Notes under the pieces: model-generated
What the model saw: the letters and a program-made list of their open reading frames with translations, nothing else
The model's database searches: none
What the model was told of the DNA's origin: nothing
Part shown: piece after piece, positions 25,001 to 33,653 of the stretch
Layout of the letters: every line of letters starts with the position of its first letter
How positions within the stretch are numbered: position 1 is the first letter of the stretch
Origin: Ruminococcus sp. UNK.MGS-30
GTDB lineage: Bacteria; Bacillota; Clostridia; Oscillospirales; Ruminococcaceae
Assembly: GCA_000980705.1 (NCBI GenBank)
Contig: LBCK01000001.1
Location: forward strand, 1 to 64,000
Direction of reading: 5' to 3'
Length of the DNA stretch: 64,000 bases
Made by a program: the position numbers and the translations under genes

Positions 25001-26194
25001 TTATGATTCCTGTGGTACGACTTCTGTCATAACCTCGCCCTCTGCCAGCCGCAGCCGCAGCCGGTCTCCGGGCTGTACCTGTGCGGCACTGCGCACCAGT
25101 TCCTCGCCGTGATACGCCAGGGCATAACCACGCCCCAGAATTTTCAACGGGCTGAGCATCTCCAGCCGTGCCGCCTGCTGTGCCAGCTGTTCCCGGCACT
25201 GTTCCAGCCGCAGCGCCATTCCTTTTTCCAGACGCTGCTGCAAATGCGCCAGTTCCTGCTGCGCCAACTCCTGCCGATGCGCCGGCGACTGCATCTTTAA
25301 GCGGTCTGACAGCCGTTCCAGTTCCTGTGCCTTTTGCCGGAGCTGCTGCTGCATGGCGCTGTCCAGCCGGCGTGCCTGCTCCTGCACCTGCTGCATCAGA
25401 TGGCGCACATCCGGCACAGCCAGTTCTGCCGCCGCAGACGGCGTAGGCGCACGAAGGTCTGCCGCCGCATCTGCCAGCGTCCAGTCTGTCTCATGTCCCA
25501 CCGCCGAAACGACAGGAACAGCACAGTGATAGATCGCCATAACCACACGCTCTGTGTTGAACGCCTCCAAAGTCTCCGATGCGCCGCCGCCACGTCCCAC
25601 AATGAGAACGTCACAGCCGTCACGCTCTGCCGCCGCAATAGCACGGCAGACAGAATCCGCCGCCGCATCACCCTGCACCTGTGCCGGATAGACCAGCAGA
25701 TGTCCGATGGGATAGCGCCGCCCGATGACGTTTTTCACGTCCTGAAGCGCCGCACCGGTGTCCGAAGTAATGACGCCGATCTTTTGGGGCATTGCCGGGA
25801 GCGGACGTTTTGCCGCCGCATCGAACACACCCATTGCCGTCAGTTTTTTCTTGAGCTGTTCCAGTGCCAGCGCCTGTGTGCCAGCGCCGTCCGGCTGGAG
25901 ATCTGTCACATACAGCTGAAATGCGCCGTCCCGTTCATAGAGCGATGCCGTCGCTGCTGCGATCACATTCATCCCTTCCCGGGGCGTGAACCGCAGACGC
26001 TGGGCATTGCTCCGGAACATCACCGCCTTGACACAGCTTTCCGCATCCCGGAGCGTAAAATAGAGATGCCCCGACCGGTAGTGGTTGGTGAAATTGGTGA
26101 TCTCGCCACGCACCAAGATGCCCTGCAGCGCACGATCCTCTTTCAGCTTGAATCCCACATAGCGGTTCAGCTGACTCACGCTTAAAATTGCCAC
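25001..26194 (-). CDS. xseA: Exodeoxyribonuclease VII large subunit
   Basis: A 397-residue XseA. N-terminal OB fold (SVSQLNRYVGFKLKEDRALQ, VRGEITNFTNHYRSGHLYF), then catalytic domain (IGVITSDTGAALQDV, DVLIVGRGGGASETLEAFN, PVVSAVGHETDWTLADAAAD, RAPTPSAAAE), then a coiled-coil region. GTG 26194 is preferred because AAGGAGG lies 7 bases before it; an in-frame GTG 24 bases upstream would place that Shine-Dalgarno inside the gene. It overlaps the TsaD-like gene's end by 13 bases. Confidence 0.94.
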   Translation of the reverse strand: MAILSVSQLNRYVGFKLKEDRALQGILVRGEITNFTNHYRSGHLYFTLRDAESCVKAVMFRSNAQRLRFTPREGMNVIAAATASLYERDGAFQLYVTDLQPDGAGTQALALEQLKKKLTAMGVFDAAAKRPLPAMPQKIGVITSDTGAALQDVKNVIGRRYPIGHLLVYPAQVQGDAAADSVCRAIAAAERDGCDVLIVGRGGGASETLEAFNTERVVMAIYHCAVPVVSAVGHETDWTLADAAADLRAPTPSAAAELAVPDVRHLMQQVQEQARRLDSAMQQQLRQKAQELERLSDRLKMQSPAHRQELAQQELAHLQQRLEKGMALRLEQCREQLAQQAARLEMLSPLKILGRGYALAYHGEELVRSAAQVQPGDRLRLRLAEGEVMTEVVPQES

Positions 26195-27138
26195 AGTTTT
26201 CCTCCTTGCTTTCGCCACGCACCATAGACCGCCACACCTGCGGCATTGTCACAGGCGAACTCCGGCGCAGCAAACCAGCACACCGCATTTTCCGCCAGCA
26301 GCGGACGGATCAGCTGGTTAGACATGACGCCGCCGGCATACAGCACCGGCAGCCTGCCATAGCGCTCCTGTGCCTCCTTTGTCATGGCGATCACAGTTTC
26401 CGCCACAGTCAGCAGGCAGAACTTTGCCACATCCTCCGGCGGTTCGCCCTGTTCCAGGCGTTTCCGGCACTGGTTTTCCAGCCCGGACAGACAGCAGTCC
26501 ATGCCACGCACCACTGGTTTGATCCGGAATGTTTTCCGGCTCTTTGCCGCCAGCTGTTCCAGTGCCTTGCCGCAGGGAAACTGCAAGCCCAGCATCAAGC
26601 CGACCCGGTCGATCGCCTGTCCAGCTTTCAGATCCAGCGAAGTGCCGCAGGGCGTGATCTTCAGCGCCATATCCGCATCCGGCTCGCAGTAGAGCGAATC
26701 GGTAGTGCCGCCGCTGACATGAAACGCCAGAAACGGCTTTTCCCGTTCCCCCAGCTTTCCGGCAGAGTACAGCGCCGCCAGCACATGACCCACCTGATGT
26801 GAAGTCTCATACAGCGGCACACCGCTCACCGCAGCAACGGCACGGGCAGTTCCCATACCGGTCAGAAAGCAGGGCATATACGAACCGTCCACATTCCGGG
26901 GACGTGTGGAAACACTGACGCCGCAGACCGGATTATTCTCCAGAAACGGGCGCAGCCGTTCCAGCAGTTCCGGGAGCTGACGTGTATGGTGAAACACCGC
27001 ATCGCTCTGCCGCAGTCCCACCTCGCCGACTTTTACCGGCAAGAGCTGCTTTTCCTGGTGTACCTCTCCGGTCTCCAGATCCAGCAGCGCCGCTGAGGTG
27101 GTGTAATTGCTGGTATCAATCCCCAGAATTTGTGCCAT
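26182..27138 (-). CDS. TsaD/Kae1-like M22 family protein (TsaD paralogue)
   Basis: A 318-residue ASKHA-fold protein related to TsaD (threonylcarbamoyl-adenosine synthesis). ILGIDTSNYTTSAALLD, GVSVSTRPRNVDGSYMPCF, FHVSGGTTDSLYCE and VLYAGGVMSNQLIRPLL are seen. It differs from true TsaD: a paralogue of this kind commonly sits beside nusB and xseA in Clostridia, with unknown function, so I give no symbol. ATG 27138 has AAGGAGG at 9 bases; it overlaps nusB by 23 bases. Confidence 0.82.
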   Translation of the reverse strand: MAQILGIDTSNYTTSAALLDLETGEVHQEKQLLPVKVGEVGLRQSDAVFHHTRQLPELLERLRPFLENNPVCGVSVSTRPRNVDGSYMPCFLTGMGTARAVAAVSGVPLYETSHQVGHVLAALYSAGKLGEREKPFLAFHVSGGTTDSLYCEPDADMALKITPCGTSLDLKAGQAIDRVGLMLGLQFPCGKALEQLAAKSRKTFRIKPVVRGMDCCLSGLENQCRKRLEQGEPPEDVAKFCLLTVAETVIAMTKEAQERYGRLPVLYAGGVMSNQLIRPLLAENAVCWFAAPEFACDNAAGVAVYGAWRKQGGKLWQF

Positions 27139-27562
27139 CGGCAGTGTCCTCCTTTGCCGCCGGCTTGGAACGTGCATATGCACCCAGTACGCCGTTGATA
27201 AAGGCGGTGTCCTCCGGATATGCGTATGCCTGGGACAGATGCACTGCCTCACTGATGACAACATTCACCGGAGTCTGCGGCATATTCTTCAATTCGTACA
27301 GTGCCAGACGCAGGATCGAACGGTTCACTGCCGGCACACGGTTCAGACTGCGCTGCTTGCTGTGCGCTGCAATAATGCTGTCCAGTTCCTCTGTCTGGGA
27401 CATCACGCCGGACACATACTGCTTCACCTTTTCCGGGATCGGCAGCTCCAGCATCTCTTCCGTCGAGGCGTACAGATCCTCGATGGTATTCAGTTCTTCG
27501 GTTCTCACCATTGCCTCATACAGCAGCAAAAATGCGTATTCTCTGGTTTCGTGTTTTGTCAT
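27116..27562 (-). CDS. nusB: Transcription antitermination protein NusB
   Basis: A 148-residue NusB: RTEELNTIEDLYAS, the NRSILRLALYELKNMPQTPV segment, NVVISEAVHLSQAYAYPED and FINGVLGAYA. It binds boxA RNA with NusE. ATG 27562 follows GGAGG by 7 bases; an upstream in-frame codon lies before that Shine-Dalgarno and is rejected. Confidence 0.94.
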   Translation of the reverse strand: MTKHETREYAFLLLYEAMVRTEELNTIEDLYASTEEMLELPIPEKVKQYVSGVMSQTEELDSIIAAHSKQRSLNRVPAVNRSILRLALYELKNMPQTPVNVVISEAVHLSQAYAYPEDTAFINGVLGAYARSKPAAKEDTADGTNSGD

Positions 27563-27624
27563 AACTACCTCCACATCCATTTTTTACAATTCTTGCCCGC
27601 CTGCAACGCTTTTCGCATTTCTGC

Positions 27625-27664
27625 AAAAAAGAAAGCTGCTGTAGACATTTTACAGCAGCTTTTC
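27625..27664. terminator. Hairpin terminator between spoIIIAH and nusB
   Basis: AAAGCTGCTGTA (27632-27643) pairs with TACAGCAGCTTT (27651-27662); A and T tracts on both sides allow use on either strand. On the minus strand it lies about 140 bases past spoIIIAH, dividing the sporulation operon from the nusB unit. Confidence 0.85.
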
Positions 27665-27804
27665 ATCCGATTACTTTGGTTTCTTTTGGTACTTCTATGT
27701 ATTTCAACAGAATCGAAAGAAACCGCATCTGATGCGCTGCCCGTTCCATGCCAGTCCGAACAAGTTCTTTCTTCTATTATACCAAAAAAAATCGCCGGAT
27801 ACAA

Positions 27805-28470
27805 CTATTTTACCTCAAAAATTCGAATATTTTCTGCCGGGACTGAAACTTCACCCAAAATCACGTCCTTGATCGCTGCCGCCTGTGCCGCATCCAGACC
27901 CTCTGTCTGCACCACGACCTTGGCGCTGTCCCCGTCCAGATAGACGATGCAGTTGGAATATCCCTGCGCCTGTATCAGCGACTCGATGGTGCTTTCGCTC
28001 TCGATCAGCTTGGAGGTCTCCACGGCTGCGATGGCGTCGGTCACCAGTTCGTCCTCTGTCCGGTCGCCGCCGCCCAGCATGGACTGCAGCGCCGCCACGC
28101 TCTCATCCCGGCTGCTGGTGCGTTCCAGTCTCGCCTGGGCGAAATAGTTTTCTGCACTTCCGGCGGCGGTATACTCTGCCTCTACGTCTGCGGCAGTTTC
28201 CTCCGCATCGCCGTTGACGGAATATGCGCCGGACGTCTCGTCAGCCGGTTCGCTTTCCTCTGCCGGCTGGCTCTCCTCCGCTGCCTGGTTTGCCTCAGCA
28301 TTCACAAAGGCAGTGTCTCCATAGGTCACGCTATCCTTGGACTGTACCTGTGCAGTTTCCAGCTTGCCGTCCGACATGGCATAATTCACATAGACGGCGA
28401 TGGCAAGCATCAGCGTCAGACACGAGAGAATGATCTGTTTTTTTCCGATGATAAAAGATGGTTTCTTCAT
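27805..28470 (-). CDS. spoIIIAH: Stage III sporulation protein AH
   Basis: A 221-residue single-pass membrane protein: N-terminal IIGKKQIILSCLTLMLAIAV segment, an acidic low-complexity stretch (about residues 55-110), and a ring-forming C-terminal domain (YFAQARLERTSSRDESVAAL, AKVVVQTEGLDAAQAAAIKD). It spans the mother-cell side and docks with forespore SpoIIQ. ATG 28470 has AAAGGA upstream. It is the last gene of the spoIIIA operon. Confidence 0.92.
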   Translation of the reverse strand: MKKPSFIIGKKQIILSCLTLMLAIAVYVNYAMSDGKLETAQVQSKDSVTYGDTAFVNAEANQAAEESQPAEESEPADETSGAYSVNGDAEETAADVEAEYTAAGSAENYFAQARLERTSSRDESVAALQSMLGGGDRTEDELVTDAIAAVETSKLIESESTIESLIQAQGYSNCIVYLDGDSAKVVVQTEGLDAAQAAAIKDVILGEVSVPAENIRIFEVK

Positions 28471-28489
28471 GCTCTGATTCCTTTCTGGT

Positions 28490-29035
28490 TCACGCCGCCG
28501 GAACGACGCAGATTCTGCCTGCGGCAAGATGCAGCACTGCCTGCACTGCCTTTGTAACACGTTCCTGCACCACAGCGCTGGATGCGCCGCTGCACACCAC
28601 GATCACACCGCTGATCTCCGGCGCAGCGATCTGCTGCACCAGTGGCTGCTGACTGCCGCTGTCGGAAACGATCACGCATTTCCGCTGGATCCTGGTGCGG
28701 TTTTCGCCCTGCTCCTGTTCAGCATCCTGTGCATAGATGGTCTCCGGGCTGCCTGTCGCCGTCAGCATCACCCGACAGCTGCCCACGCCCTCGACCTGTT
28801 CCAGCACATCGACCAGCTGCTGTTCCATCCGGCGGCAGTACTGCTCCGACTGTTTCTGAGAGGCTGTCTCTGCGCTCTGCACAGATGCGGCATCTGTCTG
28901 CTTTTCGGCTTTGTCCGGCAGAAACCCGGACAACAGGATCAGCGCCAGCCCGGCGATGCCCAGCAGCATCACCAGCCGCACGCCGTTCTCACCCTTCAGC
29001 TTTTTCCGCAGCGGTTCAAGAATCCGTTTCCACAT
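28490..29035 (-). CDS. spoIIIAG: Stage III sporulation protein AG
   Basis: A 181-residue SpoIIIAG: TM segment near residues 20-38 (LVMLLGIAGLALILLSGFL), then a ring-building motif domain (EQVEGVGSCRVMLTATGSPE, ISGVIVVCSGASSAVVQE). It forms the large ring of the mother cell-forespore channel. It overlaps spoIIIAF by 20 bases and is followed closely by spoIIIAH. Confidence 0.93.
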   Translation of the reverse strand: MWKRILEPLRKKLKGENGVRLVMLLGIAGLALILLSGFLPDKAEKQTDAASVQSAETASQKQSEQYCRRMEQQLVDVLEQVEGVGSCRVMLTATGSPETIYAQDAEQEQGENRTRIQRKCVIVSDSGSQQPLVQQIAAPEISGVIVVCSGASSAVVQERVTKAVQAVLHLAAGRICVVPAA

Positions 29036-29477
29036 GGATATTCACCTCTTTTCCCAGACAACCTGTCAGCAGCTGTCCTGCCGCTGCGGCATCTCCACAG
29101 GCCACTGTGACTTGTTCTATCTCTATGCTGTTGTCCTCCGCAATATTCATTTCCACCTGAACCCGGGCATCCGGAATGCCGTTCTGCCGCAGCATCGCCG
29201 CAAGAGATTCCTCCAGATTTCCGGCGGCACAGCGCAGCGTCTCCTGTTCTGCGGTTCCTGCCAGGCTGTTTTCCGTAAGTTCGGCGACGCAGTCCCAGTT
29301 CGGCTGAAACTCTGCCGCACCACGGCTCAGCGGCGTGAAGATTCCCAGTACAAACACTGATGCCAAAAGCAGCCGCAGCTGGCGGTCGAACTTTGCGCTG
29401 GGTTTCAGCACGTCCAGCAGACCGCTGAGAATGCTGATGACACAGGTCACCAGCACAATGGCACGCATGGTCTCCAA
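29016..29477 (-). CDS. spoIIIAF: Stage III sporulation protein AF
   Basis: About 153 residues with two N-terminal membrane segments (AIVLVTCVISILSGLLDVLK and LRLLLASVFVLGIFTPL) and a soluble ring-motif domain. The start is uncertain: TTG 29477 is better placed after AAAGGGGG than ATG 29468. The spoIIIAE stop lies just upstream, so translation is probably coupled. Identity follows from membrane pattern and position between AE and AG. Confidence 0.85.
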   Translation of the reverse strand: METMRAIVLVTCVISILSGLLDVLKPSAKFDRQLRLLLASVFVLGIFTPLSRGAAEFQPNWDCVAELTENSLAGTAEQETLRCAAGNLEESLAAMLRQNGIPDARVQVEMNIAEDNSIEIEQVTVACGDAAAAGQLLTGCLGKEVNIHVETDS

Positions 29478-29479
29478 CG

Positions 29480-30622
29480 CTATGCTGCCCCCTTTCCAAT
29501 GGTCATGGCGATGGCAGTTGCCACCACGAACATAATACCGAAACAGACCAGCAGCGCAAAGGCAATGGCGAGCGCCTGCTGTGTTCCACGGAGCAGACGC
29601 AGCAGACTTTTTGTTCCGAAAAGTTCTGCCGCTGCCGCACCCACCGCCACCACAGCACGGTACAACAGCAGCTGCACCAGCGGCGGCAAAAAAAGCACAC
29701 ACAGGGAGACGATCCCGATCACGCCTGTGGTGCTGCGCAGGATCTGCAAACTGCTGCGCACTGTAGTATAGGCATCGGATACCGCATTTCCCACCACCGG
29801 CACAAAGTTGGCGATCACATACTTGGTGGTTTTGGATGCCGCTGTATCCAAACTGCCGCCCAGCCAGTTCTGCATGGAAAGCACCCCCAGAAACAAGGTC
29901 ATCAGCAACCCCAGCACCCAGGTGGTAAACTTCCGGGACAGCCGCAGCAGTCCGCCCACGGACACAGACGGACTGACGGCATCCACGATTGCCAGTGAAA
30001 AGCCCATGGTGCAGAACGGCAGCAGCACACGGGTAATCATCTGCATCACGCCGTCCGCCAGGGCTACCACGGCAGTCTGGTAGGACACAGCGCTGGTGAC
30101 TGTACCGCCTGCCGCCAGGATACCGGCAAACACCGGCACAAACAGGGTCATAAACGATGCGCCCTGGGACAGTGCGCTCTCCACCGCCGCAAAGCTCTGA
30201 CACAGCGGCTCTGCCAGCACTGCCACTGCCGCAAGCGCACAGACAAACTCGTATACCTGTCCCACGGCACGGCGTTTCGGGTCATCCTGGATGCCCTGGA
30301 GCAGTGCCGCAAACAGGATCACTGTCAGCAGTCCGCCCAGCATGGCAAAAGGCTGTGAGATGCGCCCGGAGAGGTAGTCTGAGAACACCTGCCAGATGTG
30401 TGACAGAGTGAATTTTTCCCCGGTCTCATCCGGCGCAGTCACCGACAGCCCCAGCTGTTCCAGCACCGACTGCACATCCCAGTCCAGCTGTTCTGTCACC
30501 CCGGCTGCACCGCTCTCCTCTGCCAGCTGTCCGGCAGGTTCTTCCTGCGCCACCGCCTGCCACGGCAGCAGCAGCCCCAGGCAGAGCGTCCCCAGCAGCA
30601 CCAGCGCTTTCCACCGTTTCAT
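29480..30622 (-). CDS. spoIIIAE: Stage III sporulation protein AE
   Basis: A 380-residue polytopic membrane protein with an N-terminal signal-like segment (LVLLGTLCLGLLLPWQAVAQ), an extracellular stretch, then about six to eight membrane segments; FMTLFVPVFAGILAAGG and FTTWVLGLLMTLFLGVLSMQ fit the family. ATG 30622 overlaps the spoIIIAD stop (ATGA) with GGAGG 7 bases before. It is the permease-like core of the SpoIIIA complex. Confidence 0.93.
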   Translation of the reverse strand: MKRWKALVLLGTLCLGLLLPWQAVAQEEPAGQLAEESGAAGVTEQLDWDVQSVLEQLGLSVTAPDETGEKFTLSHIWQVFSDYLSGRISQPFAMLGGLLTVILFAALLQGIQDDPKRRAVGQVYEFVCALAAVAVLAEPLCQSFAAVESALSQGASFMTLFVPVFAGILAAGGTVTSAVSYQTAVVALADGVMQMITRVLLPFCTMGFSLAIVDAVSPSVSVGGLLRLSRKFTTWVLGLLMTLFLGVLSMQNWLGGSLDTAASKTTKYVIANFVPVVGNAVSDAYTTVRSSLQILRSTTGVIGIVSLCVLFLPPLVQLLLYRAVVAVGAAAAELFGTKSLLRLLRGTQQALAIAFALLVCFGIMFVVATAIAMTIGKGAA

Positions 30623-31011
30623 GACAACACCTCCGTTACCATCTGCAAAAGGGTCTCCAACAGCGGCAGGGACAGCAGCACCAGGGAAAGCCTGCCCCAG
30701 AGTTCCACCGTCCGTGCCAGAGCAGACTCGCCGCAGTCCTGGCAGAGATCCCCGGCGATGCCGGTCAGATAGCAGATGCCCAGGGCTTTCCAGAGAATCG
30801 TCAGATAGGCGGACGGCAGGTTTGTCCGCTCGAAAAGCGCCTGCATCTGCGACACCACTGGCGTGAGATACGCCGCCGCTGCGATTCCCACCGCCGCACA
30901 CGCCCCGATCACGCAGAACAGGGCATGTTCCCGGCAGTATTGTTTCAACAGTGTGGAAAAGATCGCCGCAGTGATGCAGACTGCGGCGGCAGTTACAGTC
31001 TCCTCTATCAT
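30619..31011 (-). CDS. spoIIIAD: Stage III sporulation protein AD
   Basis: A 130-residue, almost wholly hydrophobic protein with four predicted membrane segments; the TNLPSAYLTILWKALGICYL segment and GIAGDLCQDCGESALA are characteristic. It overlaps both neighbours by four bases (ATGA junctions), a sign of tight translational coupling in the operon. Confidence 0.93.
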   Translation of the reverse strand: MIEETVTAAAVCITAAIFSTLLKQYCREHALFCVIGACAAVGIAAAAYLTPVVSQMQALFERTNLPSAYLTILWKALGICYLTGIAGDLCQDCGESALARTVELWGRLSLVLLSLPLLETLLQMVTEVLS

Positions 31012-31202
31012 AAGCCAAACACCGACTTTACCCGTTCAAACAGCGTGCCGATCTGATCGACCAGCAGCATCAGCACCACCACCAGCCCGGCAAGTGTGGT
31101 CATCATCGCCTGCTCCTCCCGCTCTGCCCGTTTCAGAACCAGGTTCAGCACTGCCACAATGATCCCTGTTCCGGCAATCTTAAAAATGAGATCTATTTCC
31201 AT
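31008..31202 (-). CDS. spoIIIAC: Stage III sporulation protein AC
   Basis: A 64-residue membrane protein of two helices (IDLIFKIAGTGIIVAVLNLV and LAGLVVVLMLLVDQIGTLF), the expected size and pattern. ATG 31202 follows AAAGGA. Codons readable further upstream overlap spoIIIAB in another frame and are rejected. Confidence 0.93.
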   Translation of the reverse strand: MEIDLIFKIAGTGIIVAVLNLVLKRAEREEQAMMTTLAGLVVVLMLLVDQIGTLFERVKSVFGL

Positions 31203-31213
31203 GGTTTTTCCTT

Positions 31214-31717
31214 TCAGCAAAGCAGGATTGCCGCCAGAAAGCCGCCCAGAACACCCAGGCTGCAATAGAGCCGTTGTTTCCGGCGGCATAATTCGCCTGC
31301 CTCTGCGGCATAGGGTTCCAGCTGCCGGCGGTATTGGGACAGCGTGGCGGTCTGACCGTCCAGGTCGCTTGCGCCCAGTTCTTCGCCCAGGGGCAGCAGC
31401 AGATTCTTTCCCGTCTCCGGAATTGCCTTGTCCTGACGGATGCCCGACTCCCAGGCATCTGCCAGAGGCATTCCCTGTTCCAGCCCGGAAAGCACCAGCA
31501 CCGGGAACTGAAACGCCGCATATGCCGGCTCCCGGCAAAGCTGTTCCAGCAGTTCCTGCACCGTCAGACTGCGAAACGCCATCTGCACGGAAAGTTCCCG
31601 GAGCATCCGGCAGAGCTGTTCCAGGTTCCGGTGTGTCTGCCGCAGACGCATCGCCTGCATCACGCCGATCCCGGCGCCGCAGCAGACCACCAGCAGCAGT
31701 CCCAGCAGTTTCATCAT
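31214..31717 (-). CDS. spoIIIAB: Stage III sporulation protein AB
   Basis: A 167-residue protein with a membrane segment at each end (KLLGLLLVVCCGAGIG and LYCSLGVLGGFLAAILL) and a helical middle; related to GspF of type II secretion. Overlaps spoIIIAA by four bases. Confidence 0.92.
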   Translation of the reverse strand: MMKLLGLLLVVCCGAGIGVMQAMRLRQTHRNLEQLCRMLRELSVQMAFRSLTVQELLEQLCREPAYAAFQFPVLVLSGLEQGMPLADAWESGIRQDKAIPETGKNLLLPLGEELGASDLDGQTATLSQYRRQLEPYAAEAGELCRRKQRLYCSLGVLGGFLAAILLC

Positions 31718-32601
31718 GGCACCACCCGGCGCAGCGTCTGCACCTTTCCCTGTTCCCTGCCGGACAAAACTGCCGCATACCGAAACACGCCCTTGTCCAG
31801 CAGCTGTTTCAGCGCCGGCCGGCGTTCCAGGTCTTCCAGAGATGTTCCGTGTGCCGATGCCACCACCGGGACGCCGCTGCCGTGTATGCGCAAAATCGCC
31901 TGGGCATCTGCCTCCGTGCTGATCTCATCGCAGACCAGCACCTCCGGCGTCAGCACACGGAGCGCTGTCAGCAGACCCTCTGCCCGTGGAAAGCCGTCCA
32001 GCACATCGGTGTGCAGTCCCACATCATACTGCGGCACGCCGTGGTGTACGGCGGCGATCTCGCTGCGCTCATCCACCAGTGTGAGCCGCCAGGATGCCCC
32101 CAGAAGGCGGCAAAGGTCACGGAGCATTGTTGTCTTGCCCGACCCCACAGCGCCTGCCAGAAGGAGGCTGGATGGCCTCTCCGGGCATATCTGCCGGAAG
32201 AGCGGCTCGGCACAGCCGGTCACCGCATGAGAGACCCGAAAGTTCAGACCGCTGATGTGGCGCATCTGCACCAGTTTTCCCTCCCGATAGACTGCCGACC
32301 CGGCAATGCCCACCCGGTTGCCGCCGGCAATGGTCACAAAGCCCTCGGCGATCTCTTTCGCATAGCGGTAGACGGAATATTCGCACACCGCCTGGAATGT
32401 CTGCTCGATAGTTCTCTGTGAAACCGGATGTCCCGGGTCTAGAGGCTTTTCTCTGCTGTGCAGCAGAATGCACGCCGGCCGCTCTGCACGCAGGCGTATC
32501 TCCTGGATCTGTGCCTGCTCTGACGGCGTCAGCTGCTGTATCCGGCTGCGCACCTGCTGCGGCAGACAACGCAGTACATTTTGTATCCCTTGCTGTTCCA
32601 T
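31714..32601 (-). CDS. spoIIIAA: Stage III sporulation protein AA (secretion-type ATPase)
   Basis: A 295-residue P-loop ATPase. Walker A is LLLAGAVGSGKTTMLRDLCR, Walker B region PEVLVCDEISTEADAQAI, and VTIAGGNRVGIAGSAV precedes them. It probably energises the SpoIIIA channel. It is the first gene of the operon; ATG 32601 has AGGAGG upstream, and a SigE-type promoter lies at 32644-32672. Confidence 0.95.
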   Translation of the reverse strand: MEQQGIQNVLRCLPQQVRSRIQQLTPSEQAQIQEIRLRAERPACILLHSREKPLDPGHPVSQRTIEQTFQAVCEYSVYRYAKEIAEGFVTIAGGNRVGIAGSAVYREGKLVQMRHISGLNFRVSHAVTGCAEPLFRQICPERPSSLLLAGAVGSGKTTMLRDLCRLLGASWRLTLVDERSEIAAVHHGVPQYDVGLHTDVLDGFPRAEGLLTALRVLTPEVLVCDEISTEADAQAILRIHGSGVPVVASAHGTSLEDLERRPALKQLLDKGVFRYAAVLSGREQGKVQTLRRVVP

Positions 32602-32643
32602 ACGTCCTCCTGTTGGTCATGGGCTGTGCCCTGTGTTTGTCCC

Positions 32644-32672
32644 ATTCTATGCACGGCGGCGGACGAGTATGC
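32644..32672 (-). promoter_or_regulatory. SigE-type sporulation promoter of spoIIIA
   Basis: On the minus strand: GCATACT (32666-32672), 14-bp spacer, CATAGAAT (32644-32651). This matches the B. subtilis SigE pattern KMATATT-N14-CATACANT at 6 of 7 and 7 of 8 positions, giving a leader of about 36 nt before spoIIIAA. Consensus comparison is from memory. Confidence 0.75.
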
Positions 32673-32718
32673 AAAAAACCTCCGTGCGCCGGTTGGGTGT
32701 CCGGTACACGGAGGTTTT
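32673..32718 (-). terminator. Intrinsic terminator after the ElaA-like gene
   Basis: AACCTCCGTG (32677-32686) pairs with CACGGAGGTT (32707-32716); on the minus strand it is followed by six T residues. It insulates the spoIIIA promoter from upstream transcription. Confidence 0.88.
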
Positions 32719-32742
32719 GGGGTATTCTATTACAAATAAAAT

Positions 32743-33180
32743 CTACAGCGTCAGCTGCATCCGGATATGCGGAATACCATCTTCCAGAAATTCTTCCGAT
32801 GTTTGGTGAAAACCTGCTTTTTCATAGAGACGGCGTGCGTAAGTCTGCGCTTCGATAGTGATTTTATCTGCACCAAATTTTTCTTTTGCAATATTGACCG
32901 CAGCAGCAACAATTTTACTTCCCAATCCGCACCGGCGCTTTACTGCGATCACACGCCCGATTGCGGCAGAATCGAAAGTCACACCCGGCGGCAGCACCCG
33001 TGCATAGGCTTTGATTCCGGTTTCATCTTTGAGCCACACATGATAAGCGGCTCTATCTGCGTCATCTGCCTCCTGATACGGACAATTTTGCTCCACAACG
33101 AAAACAGAGATCCGCAGTTTATAGATCTCAAATAATTCTTCCGCACTTAACTCGGAAAAATGTTTTACAATCAGTTCCAT
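32743..33180 (-). CDS. GNAT acetyltransferase, ElaA-like
   Basis: A 145-residue GNAT-fold protein of the ElaA group: LRISVFVVEQNCPYQEADDA near the start, VWLKDETGIKAYARVLP, then the acetyl-CoA loop IGRVIAVKRRCGLGSKI. Substrate is unknown. ATG 33180 has GGAGAGA upstream. Confidence 0.85.
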   Translation of the reverse strand: MELIVKHFSELSAEELFEIYKLRISVFVVEQNCPYQEADDADRAAYHVWLKDETGIKAYARVLPPGVTFDSAAIGRVIAVKRRCGLGSKIVAAAVNIAKEKFGADKITIEAQTYARRLYEKAGFHQTSEEFLEDGIPHIRMQLTL

Positions 33181-33207
33181 TCTGTCTCTCCACAATTCCA
33201 CTGTATT

Positions 33208-33399
33208 TTACATATGCTGCCGGCAATACTTATGCACCCAGTCAAATGCGTCTTCCTTGCAGTCGGTTTCCTCTACATACTGAAAATATTTTTCGGCAAG
33301 TGCATCATCAGAAAGCCGTTCCAATTTGCTTTTTTCACAGACGTTTTTTCTCAGCAGATACTGCTCGTATGCTTCTATCCAGACAGGCCCTCTTGCCAT
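33208..33399 (-). CDS. Small protein of unknown function
   Basis: A 63-residue ORF that I do not recognise: WIEAYEQYLLRKNVCEKSK, then LAEKYFQYVEETDCKEDAFD and a C-terminal WVHKYCRQHM. It is charged, lacks membrane segments and has three Cys. AAGGAG lies about 11 bases before ATG 33399. Spaced closely between two other small genes on the same strand, so it may be real. Confidence 0.55.
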   Translation of the reverse strand: MARGPVWIEAYEQYLLRKNVCEKSKLERLSDDALAEKYFQYVEETDCKEDAFDWVHKYCRQHM

Positions 33400-33426
33400 A
33401 CCGCTGTCATCTCCTTATTTTGCCGA

Positions 33427-33594
33427 TTACGAATCCCGATTCTCTATTGCATAGACCACGCAGGCAATTCCGGCGATCATCGAAAACAAGATTGCTCCAC
33501 CCATTGCCTCGTCCAAGACTCCCCCAAAGAAAAGACCGACGATTCCGGCAAGGCACATCACGATAACGGATACAATTGTTCGAAACTTTTTCAT
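33427..33594 (-). CDS. 55-residue membrane protein of unknown function
   Basis: ATG 33594 follows GGAGG at 9 bases and opens a 55-residue frame ending at TAA 33427. The peptide has two hydrophobic stretches, TIVSVIVMCLAGIVGLFFGG and AILFSMIAGIACVVYAI, joined by LDEAMGG, ending ENRDS. It looks like a two-helix hairpin membrane peptide. No family recognised. Confidence 0.7.
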   Translation of the reverse strand: MKKFRTIVSVIVMCLAGIVGLFFGGVLDEAMGGAILFSMIAGIACVVYAIENRDS

Positions 33595-33653
33595 GTTTGT
33601 TTTCCTCCGTCAATTATTTTCTCCTGCCGCACGATGCAGGTTGGAAATTATAG

